Counted from the stretch's first letter, positions 34,511-46,160 are shown. The stretch is DNA of 64,000 nt from Dactylonectria macrodidyma (GCA_020744425.1 JAGMUV010000007.1:124001-188000); one strand, 5' to 3'. A program made the numbers and translations. Notes: a model not told the origin generated them from the letters alone.

Positions 34511-35482
34511 TCTGGCATTGGAAGAGATGATGATGCGAAAGCTATTGAAGAAGTTGCTTGCATATTTTTTAGAGCGAATTATCGAATGATGAAGTATTTT
34601 ATCAGTGTCTCCAGAAAATTGTCCCACTTGATAAGACATGGCTCGACATAAGACGCGCTTACTGCTCCGCTGAGCAATTACCAAATTCGGCAATGTAAGT
34701 AGCCACTCGGGGAATGAGTCACCACCGACATTATTATATCCCTGCTCGCCCATTTGACCTTATGGAATTCAGTCTCCTGAAATACAGAGTAAGACGACTT
34801 TTGGCGAGGGTTACATGCCGGATATATCGGCAAAATCGTTTCAAATGTCGAATTGATGAACATCGGTAACGTCAGAAAAGCGGACAACTTTGCTCCCTAC
34901 AGTAACAACGGACTTTTCATCGATGGTTACTCCACCATTGTCAGCGGCGTGTGATTCATTATTTAATGCCTTAATCTGCGATAAACAAGGTGGCCTTAAG
35001 CGGCGTGATGTCTTTACCGTCAACGACTGTCACATTTCAACCGTCGAATATGTCACTGTAACTTAATGCACCAACCACGCATGGTCAAATATGAGCTTCG
35101 CAGATGCACAGGAATGATCACAGGGCTTACACTTGATGCTGCAGGTTCCCGTTTCTGTGGGCTGTGGGGGCAGACGTTATTCATCAATTGCAACGCACCT
35201 ACTCCTACAACAAGTTCCTCAAGATATGATACATTCACTCAAGATTCAAGTTTTTGATTTCCAATGAGGGGATACAAATATCAGAATACACCGAAAAGAT
35301 GTCATATTCCAGTCCAACTGTTGCTAAGGAAGGTGCTATGGTGGTGGCGGCGAGCAGCAACGCATCGAAATCTGAGGATCAGCAATTAACTTGGCTAACG
35401 CGCGACTTGGTAGAGTCCAATTCCATGTCCAACACCGGCTACACATATCAACATGTTCCACTGTGAGACCGGGCTTGCACCC
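34511..35482. other. Intergenic, no gene recognised
   Basis: About 1 kb of promoter sequence for the efflux pump and 3' flank of the glutathione transferase gene. Nothing coding is recognisable. Confidence 0.5.
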
Positions 35483-36151
35483 TCATCGAGCAGGGTCCCA
35501 CACTAGGGGCTCAGCCCCCAGCTGCAATTCCATCTCTGGATCACACTTCGATATGGCTTTTTGGTATGCTTCCCTCTCACTGATACGCTGCAGGTACTGA
35601 AGTGTATTCTCGTATCCTTCTAGACTGTACGGATAAAAGTACCGCATAGTTGTGAGTAAGAAGACAACCATCACATCGGCAGCGGTAAACTCGTCCCCAA
35701 CAAGCCACTTGTTGTCCCGAAACCTTTCATCGAGGGTCCTCAAAGCGTTGCTGAAACGTTTTTTCATCACCGATGCCATGATGCTATTGCCGATAGGCTC
35801 TCCCGCGCGCGTCGCCACAGCTCGACTCATGGCAGCTTGAAACGTGCCGTCGGCCCAGTGCCACCACAACAGAAAGTCGGCGTAGGCCGGGTGCGTGTGG
35901 TGCAGAAACAGCCTACCCTCGCCGTACTTGTGGCATATGTATTCGATACATGCGCAACTCTCGGCCAGGGTCAAATCGCCGTCTTGGATCACGGGTGCTG
36001 TGCCCATCGGGTGCAACGCCTTGTATTCGGGAGGCGCGAGAACCGGCGCCCGCTTGTACGTCTTGAGCTCGTAATCGATGCCCAGCTCTTCGCACAACCA
36101 TGGAAGACGCTCGGACTGAGAGACATGGAGATGATGGATGGTAAGAGGCAT
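35483..36151 (-). CDS. Glutathione S-transferase
   Basis: A single exon of 222 residues, the standard length. The N-terminal thioredoxin-like domain runs MPLTIHHLHVSQSERLPWLC to TLAESCACIEYICHKYG; the segment APVIQDGDLTLAESCACI carries the cis-Pro and the E-S pair that binds the glutathione gamma-glutamyl group. The catalytic position near residue 11-13 has Ser (SQSERLPWLCEEL), as in fungal Gtt/theta-like enzymes. The C-terminal helical domain includes DNKWLVGDEFTAADVMVVF with the conserved N-capping Asp. It conjugates glutathione to electrophiles or isomerises substrates in the cytosol. Substrate unknown. Confidence 0.93.
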   Translation of the reverse strand: MPLTIHHLHVSQSERLPWLCEELGIDYELKTYKRAPVLAPPEYKALHPMGTAPVIQDGDLTLAESCACIEYICHKYGEGRLFLHHTHPAYADFLLWWHWADGTFQAAMSRAVATRAGEPIGNSIMASVMKKRFSNALRTLDERFRDNKWLVGDEFTAADVMVVFLLTTMRYFYPYSLEGYENTLQYLQRISEREAYQKAISKCDPEMELQLGAEPLVWDPAR

Positions 36152-36807
36152 GATTTGTCTTGCAAACTGGACGGTTGTTTGGTGGTGTGTGTTTGTTGAT
36201 CTGGAACCTAATTGTTCACTTGTAATTGCCTGAGGAGGTTGTTGGAAAGAGGGATTTGAGTTCAGGAAGCAATGAACCTAAAAAACAGAGGAATCGGGCA
36301 AGCTAGGTTCTAGCCCAGTACTTATAAAACTAGGCCACTTTCCAGATGCCGTCATGACTTGACCAGTTGACCTTGAAGCGGAGCATAAAAAAGCGGAGTT
36401 TTCCGGTTCTTTTGCCGGTTTTGTCAGCTTCTCAACTCTCTGCAACTTAGAGAGCCAATCACGGCTTTTCCCGACACGGGAAAAGGACGGACAGCAAGAT
36501 GCCCGAGGCATTGATTGGAACCATGGATAACGCTGTACCTAATCCGAAGGTGATCTACAAAGAACTTCTCGAACTAGTTCACCGTATCCATGCAAGGGGG
36601 GGACAGTAAACATGGCACGCCAAAAGCCTCCTCAACACTGTAACAGCCACATCCACCCCCAACGCAACAATGAATTAGTCCCAGATAGCTTCATAAGAAA
36701 GAAATAAAAGTACACTAATGCTATTCGATTTAATTACTTCATTGATTAGGATTTTTTCTTCTCTTTAAAATTCGGTATTGTTTGTTGAGGGTGAAGCCGA
36801 CTCTTGG
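36152..36807. other. Intergenic, no gene recognised
   Basis: Promoter of the glutathione transferase gene and 3' flank of the second regulator gene. No coding signal. Confidence 0.5.
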
Positions 36808-39072
36808 TCATGTCTTCTGTCCCCCGCTTGCCATGTCCATCCCGTCATTCCAACCGTCCATCTCTAGATAGTCAAAGTTTAGTAAACTTGTGTCGAATTG
36901 ATCAAAATTTGGCATTTCATGATCAGAAAAAAGATTCGCCATCTCCGGGTCAAAGAATGGGCTAAAAATGTCGAGTGTCGAGCCTTGCCCATTCAGATCG
37001 TTTACTTGTCGACGGGGGAGAAGCAGCGATGTGTCTTGGTGAGGTTCCTGCAGTTGTGCCAGCTGTATTTGCTCCCCGTTAGAAGGTAGGGCAATTTTGG
37101 TGGTTTCCTGGATTCCGAGATCTTTCGTTTCTTCACCAGGCTTCACATACCCATCTCCCATTGACCGCAGGATCCCGGTAAACTCCAAAATGGACGCCCG
37201 TGCATAGGTAGCATTAATTGTGAAATTAGTGAGCTTCGAAGTGTCGAGGTACTTGGGCTCGTCTTCGAGAATGGTTGGACCTTTGTTGTGAATGTTAAAG
37301 AGACAACGAACATGGACTTGCTAAATAAAAGAGGTCAGCCAATCTTCTCTTTTCCCATCACACGAGCCTGCTTACCAATAGTGCAGCAAATTTCCAAAAG
37401 TTAGCCATCATATGTATCATTGTGATGTTTGCTTTGACATTTGCTTGCGCGCGCTCTTTAATCTTCGAGTTCAGGCACCACATGAATGGGATCAAGATCG
37501 CAGACCCACAATACGCCGCATATGCAACGAAGTTAGGCATCCCGCTGAGGCGCGGATAGGTTGCCAATACAGCACTGATCAGTTCAGAGACTTCGCAAGC
37601 GTGGTCAAACGCCCGCTGTGCTGATACTTGCCGAGCCGTAGACCAACTCTCGTCACTTGAGGTCCAACAAAACAATGGCACAATGGACGCATGGAGCGCG
37701 CACAGAGATTGGTGATAGACCAGATTTGCGAGCACAACTTTTGGAAGAGCATCATGCGGCACGGCCGTGATATTTGACGGGCTCAGCTTGAAGCCGCTCG
37801 GCATGCTCCGCCACCAACCGGATATCTTTTCGTCGAGTGTGTGGATGTCAGTCAACTTGACACTAAAATCCGATTCAGATTTGAGTGAAGACACGACGGA
37901 GGACCTGTAGACTCTTAGCATGGTAACTGGTATAATTGCCCATACTGCTCACCAAAACGTTAAGCCCCTGATCAATTCACAATAGATGCCCCCGTTGCTT
38001 TGCTGACTCTTCAACGAGACTGTAGGGCATTGCGACATTCCAGCCTCGAAGTCTTCTTCAGGCCATGGTAATGGCAAGTTCTCCATGTTAGCAATCGGTT
38101 CGAACAGAGCCAGTCTTTCAGGACTATAGCAATGCATGAGATAACATGCCCAAAAGCGACGACGTCGTATCTCGGATTCCAACGAGTTCTCGTTTCTCGA
38201 TACTATAGGTCCGAGACCCATGATGTAAAGGGTCTGGTATGCATTTCCTACAACAGATGACATTAAAACGTGGTCTCAGAAGCTTGCGAATCGGGAATTT
38301 CCACCTTTATGGAGCTGGCTTATTCTCCATGAGCCTTGGCTGTGCCAGAAAAGAGCTAGATTGCTGAATGTCACGAGATTTTCTTCACTGAGCTCCTCAA
38401 TCTCTTGAAACACAAGTCGCCCAGCTCTCTTGGCCCACTCGATCATGGATCCATCTTCCTTCAAAGTAGCTTGGCCATCCTCATCTCGGTAGAAACTAAA
38501 ACCAATCAATCAGTCATGTTCGCGGTTATGGAGGGTCAGTGGGCGTGTACTTAGCTCCCCAAGCGCAAACACTTAACACAACGTGGTGATGAGCAGTCCC
38601 TGCCGCCAATGATTCGAGAAAGAGCCTTCGGGGGAGGAAAAAGCCAGCGTTGTATATGTTGTCAAAGTACGCTTCGGCCAGTGTTAACGCTAGCGTTGTC
38701 CGTATTCCGAGTTGAGATTCGGTGGTTGGATAATCTCGCAGTGCCGTAGGCGTGGAGACAACATCTCGACCTGCTTGCATTGTTCCGCCATTACCATCAA
38801 TTTCTCCGTCTCTAGCTGTTGTGGGTATCAATGAAGGCCGCTTGTGTGCCCGTTGCGACGGCTTTCGGCTTCTCGCCGTTGTGGAGCTCCCATTGTAGTT
38901 GCAAGCATGTCGCAGCCTTTGACATCGCTTGCAACTCGGCCGGTCTCCAGAGCAGCGTATCTGAGAACATCAGCGGCTCGACTTTGATTAATAAAATAGC
39001 AAAGAGAGCTGATTCTACCTTCTGAGCTTTACACACTCCACATGCTTTTCTCGGTCGGCCTTGAGTAGTCAT
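36808..39072 (-). CDS. Zn2Cys6 transcription factor
   Basis: Fungal regulator in about six exons. MTTQGRPRKACGVCKAQK ends exon 1; splicing supplies IRCSGDRPSCKRCQRLRHAC, completing the six cysteines (C-x2-C-x6-C-x6-C-x2-C-x6-C). A basic tail (RSRKPSQRAHKRPS) follows. The fungal transcription-factor domain includes ESEIRRRRFWACYLMHCYSP at about 38200-38130. The last exon is rich in Asp, Asn and Gln (DPEMANLFSDHEMPNFDQF), like an activation domain. It lies next to a divergent DUF1348 gene and upstream of a Rieske/FAD-oxidoreductase group whose promoters share a CCGG-containing motif, so it is a candidate regulator of that group; this is inference from position only. Confidence 0.9.
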
Positions 39073-39568
39073 GGCGTAAATAAGCCATCAATGGCGAGAG
39101 ACAAGATTCACGATTCTCAAAGATGACATGCAGCCCCAGGTCTCATCGCGTTGGTCAGAGAGAGAAGCGAGAACACGCTTCGTTCCGAAACGAGTTAGAT
39201 CCGGGATGCCAAGGAGATTGCTCGGAGAAACGGATAATACGGATCTAGTCGGATCCTTCGGAATTTGGAATCACAGGTCAGTATAGGGTAACCTTTTCGT
39301 GTAATCCCCACGTCATTGTGTCAGATTCGTATAGCCACCTGTTTGTCATTGGGGTGAGATGAGCAAGAGGCGGGGTATATTGCAGGAAGGGCGTGATATC
39401 GAAGATAAATATCTCACCTTTGCATCAAAAAAATCGAGCTTCTCCAGGGCAAGCCCGTTCGAAAACCTTATCTTCCACTGATAAAAGTTCCAATCCGCAC
39501 TATTTCCACATGCTACTTTAGCCGACGTATACCAAGACTTCCAGCACGACCTCACTGCTTCGATCATC
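39073..39568. other. Divergent promoter, no gene recognised
   Basis: A 0.5-kb region between the regulator and the DUF1348 gene. Confidence 0.45.
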
Positions 39569-40149
39569 ATGGCAAGTGAACAAGGAAAAGCACCTTTCCC
39601 CCCATTTACCGCGGAAACGGCCAAAGTCAAGGTCAAGGCGGCGCAAGATGCATGGAACACCAAGTCAGTTACTTCGCACCTAGTCAAGGATAAGATGCAA
39701 TGAAGTTGACCATATTTCCAATAGAAACCCGGAGGTCATCAAGATGGCATACACGCCGGATTCTATCTGGCGCAACCGTGACCAATTCCTCCAGGGCCGC
39801 GATGCTATCCAGACCTTTCTCACTGCAAAATGGGAGAAAGAGCAGTCGTACCGACTGCGCAAGGAATTGTTTGCTTTCACCGACAACAAGGTAGGCGCGC
39901 ACCAAAGCCTCCAACGTCGGATAGCTATTAACGGGTGCTTAGATTGCGGTGCAATTCTGGTACGAATGGCATGATGATGCTGGGCAATGGTGGCGCACAT
40001 ACGGACTCGAAGACTGGACATTCGCAGAGAACGGGTTGATGCGGAAGAGGCAGATGAGTGGTAACGACGTCAAGATTGGGGTGGAGGAGAGGTGGTTCAC
40101 GGATGGAGTTGACATCAACGAGGTTCCTATTTCGGAGCAGCACTGGTAA
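39569..40149 (+). CDS. DUF1348 / SnoaL-like (NTF2-fold) protein
   Basis: Three exons (39569-39663, 39725-39890, 39943-40149) give 155 residues, the usual size. Family signatures are PPFTAETAKVKVKAAQDAWN, YTPDSIWRNRDQFLQGR, FLTAKWEKEQSYRLRKELF, FWYEWHDDAGQWWRTYG and DWTFAENGLMRKRQMSGND. The fold is a cone-shaped alpha+beta NTF2 barrel, common among small isomerases and hydrolases, but DUF1348 has no defined reaction. There is no signal peptide. It is divergent from the Zn2Cys6 gene, which suggests control by it. Splice sites are canonical and the start AUG is preceded by an A at -3. Confidence 0.93.
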
Positions 40150-40509
40150 TGTCAGCAGAGATGCTGGGTCTCCTGTCACATCAACAGAAATCGTTTTACT
40201 TGCCCGCACCGCAAGCCGAACGTCTGAATCCCCAAGGAGAGCTGAAGTCCGTTAGGATAAGGGAAATATTTATGAAATGAATTTTGTTCAAAAGAGAGTT
40301 TCTCGAGCGGTGCTCACAAACTCCTACATTGCGTGCCCAATCAGAGTGCTGGATTGGTCAGCCAACAAGCTGCTTTGACTAAAAGGGGTGAAAAGGAGAC
40401 ACGTGGCTAGTCACGTGCGACTAATCCACCGCGAAGCTTCAATTTCAGCGGCCGCGATAAAGCATTCCGAGCGACGCCACCAATTTTCAACGGGCCTTTG
40501 AGATTTGAT
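40150..40509. other. Intergenic, no gene recognised
   Basis: A 360-bp gap between DUF1348 and the Rieske gene, probably the Rieske promoter. Confidence 0.45.
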
Positions 40510-41139
40510 ATGAACTTGTTCAGTGGGCTTTACCGGTCAGGGGCCGATTGGTTCCCAGTCGGACTTGCCTCGTCCTTCCCTGACCTTGGCGACGACGACA
40601 TCATCTCGGCACCTCGGGCGTGCAACGCCGAGACCAAACCAGGTTGCAAAGTCTTCCAGGTCCCGACAACAGATAGCACTCAAGCTTCCGAAATTGAATT
40701 TTCCGAGGAGTCAATAAACGCTTACGAGGGCGATGATGAGCTGAAGACCCAGGTTCTCGTGTTTCAATACAGGGGCAAATTCCACGCGATTGATCATGTG
40801 AGTGCTCAGGACCTGCCTCGAGGCAGAGAGGTTCAACAGGGCTAACCCTGATTATCTTAGCAATGCCCTCACTCCTCATTCCCTCTCTCCAAAGGCATTC
40901 CCTTTGACATTGAAGATTTCGGTGTCGTTCTTAGTGCTGGACTGACGTGTCCAAAACATGGGTGGTCCTTTGACCTGTTTACTGGAACCTCAGATCGTGG
41001 CAATTATAGACTCAAGGTGTGGGAGGTCCAGTTGCGTGACATCAAGGGCTCATTGTCTCTATTACCTTCTAAGGAGGTCGACAGTTCCGAGAAGCCGGAT
41101 AAAGAGGTATGGGTTAGGAGAAAGCAAAGAATGGGATAG
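40510..41139 (+). CDS. Stand-alone Rieske [2Fe-2S] protein
   Basis: Exons 40510-40797 and 40861-41139 give 188 residues. The intron lies just before the first cluster motif: FHAIDH joins to QCPHSS. The ligands are Cys and His in CPH and Cys and His in CPKHGW, with 25 residues between the two motifs, longer than the usual 15-21. This is the ferredoxin-like form seen in electron-transfer subunits and oxygenase-associated proteins; there is no TM helix, unlike the bc1 Rieske subunit. It is convergent with a DAO-type FAD oxidoreductase 200 bp away. In some bacterial proteins these two domains are fused, so an electron-transfer partnership is plausible but inferred. AUG 40510 is the first in frame. 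Confidence 0.88.
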
Positions 41140-41336
41140 ACAAATGAACGAATTAGAGTAGATTTTTGACACATTTAGACGCATGCTCTGGTAGGCTGAC
41201 TCAACGCTGAAAGCTACAACGCAATAACCAGTCCAAATTTCCGCGACGATCATATTATTGTGATAAGGCTCTCGGCTCAGTCTATTAGTCCTAGATCGCC
41301 GTCTTCCCACAAAGAGGTGCTCCATCCGCCTAGCAC

Positions 41337-42836
41337 TCATAGCTTCGGTTTGGTGTTGCCCTCCCACAGGGGCTGCATCGACTCCTCTAGAAGACTGCGC
41401 TTGGATGACACTCTACTCTCGGTTGTCTTGAAAATTTGAGGAAGCCCGCACTTCTCAAATGGGATGCCGTCGCGGATGATGGCAGCGAGACCCTTGCTGG
41501 AAAGCAGAATCTCAGGCATGCCGTGACCCGAGAACCCAGCAATGATGAACTGCCCAGGTTTCCTCGGAACCTCTCCGATATGGGGCATAAAGTCGGAACT
41601 GTAGCCCATGACTAGGAAAAATGTGAGCCTTGCCGTTCACGAGTTGGAAATTTCCTTTGACTTACTCCCAGTCCAGACCTTCTTAGTCTTAGCCTCGCTG
41701 TTCTCCCAACCTCGGAAGTGCCGCTGCATATAGCCATCAAAGTAGGACACAGCCTCTTGTACCAGCTCATCATCCCGAACATTGTCAAACCACCTGTCCC
41801 TATTGTGCCAGAATCTCTGCCTGGCGCCACCCACAATGATGCTTCCATCCGCACGGGGAATGAGGTAATCGTTGTTGAGCGCATCGAACCGAATGCCATA
41901 TGTGTTGACAAGATGGGGGGTATTTTGCTTTTTGGGACTCTCGATGTGACTAGCAATGCCTCGCACCGGGACAATGGTGTTGCGGTATTCGGGCAGGACC
42001 TGGGCTGTGTAGCCATTGGTGGCATAGACAACCTTTGGCGCCCGAATGTCTCCACGGGGGGTTTTGACCGTCCACATGCCGTCGTTGTCAACCTCAGACG
42101 ATACCGATGACACTGGAGTATCGGTATGCAAACTCAAGCCTTTGCCTAGAAGCTTTTGTACGAGTTGTTGTACCATCTTCAGCGGCCACAGATGGGCGGC
42201 AGTGAAGGAAAAGCAACATTGAGCGCCCATGACCCCAGATACCTGGAAATGCATTAGTGACATTTTTTCTACAATCGTGAGCGATCAAAATACCCTTTCA
42301 GCGTCGTCTTTTGACACAAAGGCGACATCACGCAAATTGACGACTCCAGCTTTGACAAGCTCCCTGTACGCTGCCTCTGTGCGACTCGCGTGTTCTGGGT
42401 CCAGGTACACGTCAACGGCTCTTGTGAGATGGAAGTCGCAGTCTAGATTCTCGCTCTCCACGAGATCCTTTACTGCGAGAACATGGGATGCCTCGAAAGC
42501 AGCCAGTTCGGCTGCCGCAGCACTGCCATATAGTTTGGTGTACTTTGGGACGTTGTAGTAGGTGTCAGGTTTCACGTGGCCCCCATTACGGCCTGATGCA
42601 CCAGAACATAAACCTCTGGCTTCGAGAATGACGATTGAGGGCGGGCTGGGGTTGTCTTTCAGCAAGTGGTATGCTGTGGCCACGCCCGCAAAGCCACCGC
42701 CAATGATGATGATATCGGTGACAGAAGGCAACTCTGGGGTGCTACGGTGGTGATCAAGGGTACGCGGTTCAGCATTCCAAAACGAGGGAACTGGATTGTG
42801 CGCTGGGGCACGGTCTTGTTGGTTGGACTTGGACAT
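41337..42836 (-). CDS. DAO-family FAD-dependent amine/amino-acid oxidoreductase
   Basis: Exons 42836-42294, 42242-41666 and 41611-41337 give 464 residues. The FAD-binding fold reads TDIIIIGGGFAGVATAYHLL near residue 40, after a PVPSFWNAEP segment typical of the branch that includes gamma-glutamylputrescine oxidase. ARGLCSGASGRNGGHVKPD is the loop around the flavin. KVVYATNGYTAQVLPEYRN and NDYLIPRADGSIIVGGARQRF follow, and the C-terminus has GQFIIAGFSGHGMPEILLSS, the conserved flavin-contacting block. The reaction is oxidative deamination or N-dealkylation of an amine; the substrate is unknown. It ends TKPKL, not a canonical PTS1. A perfect inverted repeat of TGTGCCGGT lies about 230 bp upstream. 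Confidence 0.93.
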
Positions 42837-43790
42837 GATGCCACTTGAGAGAACTGATCATCTAGCGACCAATGCGATGACCCAACAATCAGTGCGACTG
42901 TACCACATAGATATGAAGATAATGATGACCAGGCAACAGCAAATGGTGTACCATAGTTCTATCGCGATGGTATCATGCATCGTTGTTTCGAGGCTTGGAC
43001 CAGGAGCTGGAGATAAGAATCCAGGCCATGATGGGTCCACTCTGCCAGGTGGGTTGCGAGACACCGGCACAGAGAGTGTGCCGGTAGGACATAAACTAGG
43101 TCATCTGAAATGCAACAGCTAGGCCTAGTTGATGGATGATACCAGACCGGAGCGAAAAAATACAGGCCGAGACAGAACCGGACACCTGGTTGAGAGGGGA
43201 GGCCCAACGATCCAACCCAGATCCGGCAACAATTGAGGGGTTGACCACGACTCACTCGCCGAGATCGGCAATTTTCCCGGTGCTGGACGGGGCTCGGTCG
43301 GCCAAAAGTGGCGCCTGGTGTCGGCCTCCGGGAGATAATTACGTAGTAGAAACAATCACCGGCACCTTTATTTGTTGGTCTTCACTGTGATCACCGAGGT
43401 TGGAAGTTTGGCTTCATTTCCCACTGCGCTGCTCTTCGCCGAAACCATGTTGTTGCAGTAATTAACAAGCAGTCTAATGCTGCGAGGACTAACACATGTG
43501 ATCCCTCAGCATCGGGAAAAGGATGTCAAGACTCAGTCAGTTGAGAGTATCTTGGGCCGAAATCACGACGGTTAAATGTTTTCCCTTCAATTTGGCTGCC
43601 ATGGCCATCTACGTCTATTGTGAATTGAGGGAAAACGGCCTTATCAGGCAGTGCCCTTGACTAAGTTAGATGATGGATCTTCAACGGTTTAGTGGGACTA
43701 GCTGATCCAACGGTATCATTGTGACGTAGGCTTGTAAAATAGCAACGAGTGTTGGAAAATGCATTATTTTTATTTGGCGGTGGATATGTT
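42837..43790. other. Promoter region of the FAD oxidoreductase and 3' flank of the HAD gene
   Basis: It contains the inverted repeat at 43063-43085 and a further CACCGGCACC at 43357-43366. No coding region is recognised. Confidence 0.5.
43063..43085. promoter_or_regulatory. Perfect inverted repeat ACCGGCACA-N5-TGTGCCGGT
   Basis: Nine-bp arms (43063-43071 and 43077-43085) around GAGAG. It lies about 227 bp upstream of the FAD oxidoreductase start. Symmetry and CCGG content fit a dimeric regulator site, probably of a Zn2Cys6 type. Confidence 0.5.
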
Positions 43791-44615
43791 CTATGAACTG
43801 CTTGATTCGGCGGCCTTTGATGCGGCTACAATCTTTCGCGCCATGTCTGGAAATGTGTCGGCCATGACGTCCATGGTTCCAAACAGATCGGTGCAGGCCT
43901 CCTTCTCCCACACAGTGCAGTATGCGCCCTTGAAACTGGAGCCAGCCAAGACGAGTCAGTATGGTGTCACTCAACGAGTCATTCATAACTTAGGTATGGC
44001 AGGGGTTCTCCAAACTCACCCAGTAGATTTAGCCGCAGATACGTCCCACATATGGGCTGCCGCAAACCATGCCTCCTCCCCCGCGAAGCGTGTGAGGAGC
44101 GGACGATACGACTCGGGAGCAGGCTTCCCGATGCCTAGCGAATCGCACGACATGAAATTCTCGGCCGGCATGTCGATGCCATTGCGCGTGAAGTAGCCGC
44201 TCACGCGGTTCACGTCGCCCGCCGTAAAGGCCCAGCAGGTGAAGCCAGCATCACGGAGGATCTGGAAGCACTCGGCGACGCCCGGGCGAGCGTCGAGGCG
44301 CATGAACTGGTCCAGGATGTAGGCCAGGTCGTCGTCGTTCGCAAACTTGCGCGGCTCTTCGATGCCCGCCATCCACAGCATGCGGTAGAAGAGGCTGCGG
44401 AAGACGTCGTAGAAGCGAATGTAGCGTCCCGAGATGCTCAGGTACGTGTACTCGCGCTCGGCGGCCTCGAACCAAGTGTAGCCTAGCAGCTTGGGCTTGA
44501 TGCACTCGGCGCGAAGCCGATCGCCCAATCTTGCGTCGAGAGCGTCGAAGATGGCATCGTACGAGACGCAGGTACCGACCACGTCGAACACAACGTGCTT
44601 CTTTGGGGCAGACAT
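43791..44615 (-). CDS. HAD-superfamily, 2-haloacid-dehalogenase-like protein
   Basis: Exons 44615-44020 and 43935-43791 (intron 84 bp) give 246 residues. The nucleophile Asp is D11 in HVVFDVVGTC; the second acidic position of HAD phosphatases is Val here, as in dehalogenase-type members (D-x-x-G-T). Motif II Thr/Ser lies in CWAFTAGD, motif III Lys in SLGIGKPAPESY, and motif IV acid residues in HMWDVSAAKSTGFKGAY, completed by splicing. This is the common fungal form annotated as haloacid dehalogenase type II; a dehalogenase activity is not proven and other hydrolytic substrates are possible. The first exon is markedly rich in G and C at third positions, unlike the flanks. Two TGTGCCGG copies lie about 285 bp upstream. 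Confidence 0.93.
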
Positions 44616-44896
44616 GGTTCTAGCGCTGTGAGATGGGGGGAATGAGGCTCAGGGTTGGGGGTGCGTTGAGGTTTTGAGGCGGGAATGGACCAGTAGTCTG
44701 TAAAGGTGATTCTTGACAGCTGGTGTTTTAGTTTCTTTATACATACCACGCGCTGCAGACTAATGCAGGCAAACCACTGTACCCCATGGGAATCGGCCGA
44801 GAAACGCGTGCTTTGCAGGATGTCACATCTCCACCTGTGGAAACAGGAACCATGAAAGGTCCCGACTGTGCTTCTCTGTATCTGGGTGGATATGGG

Positions 44897-44919
44897 GGTG
44901 TGCCGGTGGTGTGCCGGCG
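44897..44919. promoter_or_regulatory. Direct repeat of GGTGTGCCGG upstream of the HAD gene
   Basis: Two copies of GGTGTGCCGG in tandem, 13 bp apart, matching half of the inverted repeat at 43063-43085. Location is 280-305 bp upstream of the HAD start. Confidence 0.45.
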
Positions 44920-45417
44920 AAGCAGATGGGACGGACGGGGCTTAAAATGGTAGGGAAACAACGAATAAGACCCAGAATTTGGACAGCTGTCTTATCTAGA
45001 AAAGCCGTGTCCATTTGCTACTCCGACGGAAACGGCCGGCGCCTCATCGCGGAGACTGGGGACGAAGCCGGCGTCTTGTCATGGCACCCCGACACCGAGG
45101 CCGAATGCGGTCCCGGGCCGGTGAAGGGACGGACGGCGGCATCAATTGATTGATAGACTGAAGCCGTATCGTAGGTTTACATGTCTGGTACAGGCGATGC
45201 CAGGTTAAAATGAGCAGATAGATGAATGGTGGTATCTATGTTCAATGCGTAATCTTGCCAAGGCGAGTGCAGTCTCGTCTCTCATTGGCAATGAAGCTCT
45301 GTTTATCTCGACTGTGCAGGTAAATTGACGATGATGAGGAAGAAGCAGAAGCCGCTTTTGAGGATGGTTCTCGATATGATTGACGACCATGTAATCTGTA
45401 AGCAGGCTGTGGATGAC

Positions 45418-45439
45418 GGGGGGGGGGGGGATTTTTTTT
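45418..45439. repeat. Homopolymer tract G13-A-T8
   Basis: Uninterrupted G run (45418-45430) followed by A and eight T. The exact lengths may be uncertain in any assembly. Confidence 0.7.
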
Positions 45440-46010
45440 AACTGCTGGGTTCATCTGTCAGGCGATACAGTACAACCTCAGTGCATCCTAGCTCGACCAT
45501 TCAGCACCGTCTCCTCGCTTAGCATCGATGCTATGAAGGGGGATTCCTCACCCGTAACGCATTCATTTATATGTAGTCAATTGATACTAGTGTATATCGC
45601 AAGTCTATGAAGCCGCGAAGCCAAAGCGATTGCCTGAACGATGTCAGGGAAGCCATCATGGACTCGGTAAAAAATGTGTGGATGTTATTGGTGCAAACAG
45701 ACTGCCACCCGTAGGAGAGGAAATATGAGAATACCTGTGATACGACATGTCACACGATCTCATCTGACTAGGACTGATACATTTCTCCTGCGTATCTGGA
45801 ATGCATCATCAACCTGATGACTGGATTAATTGCCGTCGATCCGACTTGATGGGTAGTGGAGAAGCTGACTGAAGACGATGCGAGTCAGGCAAAAGGGCAT
45901 GGGCTCTTGATCAATGGGGGCGGCACGGCCACACTAACCCTTGCTGGTAAGCCGGTCGTATGTACAATAAGTTACTCACCGTGCAGAAACAGCCGCGTTT
46001 CCCCTCATAA

Positions 46011-46160
46011 AGGTGCCGGTGAGTTCTTGGTGTGTGCCGGCGAACTATTTGGATAAGTTTAGCCTCCGGATCCAGGGCACAGGTTGGTGCAGGGTTTAAG
46101 CTGTGCCGGTACATGTCAACCTGTGCCGGTAGTCTACGTCAGGCCCTATTCACCGGGCCG
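46011..46160. promoter_or_regulatory. Cluster of (T)GTGCCGG motifs upstream of the MFS transporter
   Basis: Copies at about 46013 (GGTGCCGGTG), 46032 (GTGTGCCGGCG), 46101 and 46121 (both CTGTGCCGGTA, exactly 20 bp apart) and a related GGGCCGGTACC near 46154. All lie 400-560 bp upstream of the transporter start. Confidence 0.5.

Noticed and set aside
42796..43122. 108-codon plus-strand frame covering the inverted repeat
   Set aside because: It reads through the promoter and over the start of the oxidoreductase; no family signal.
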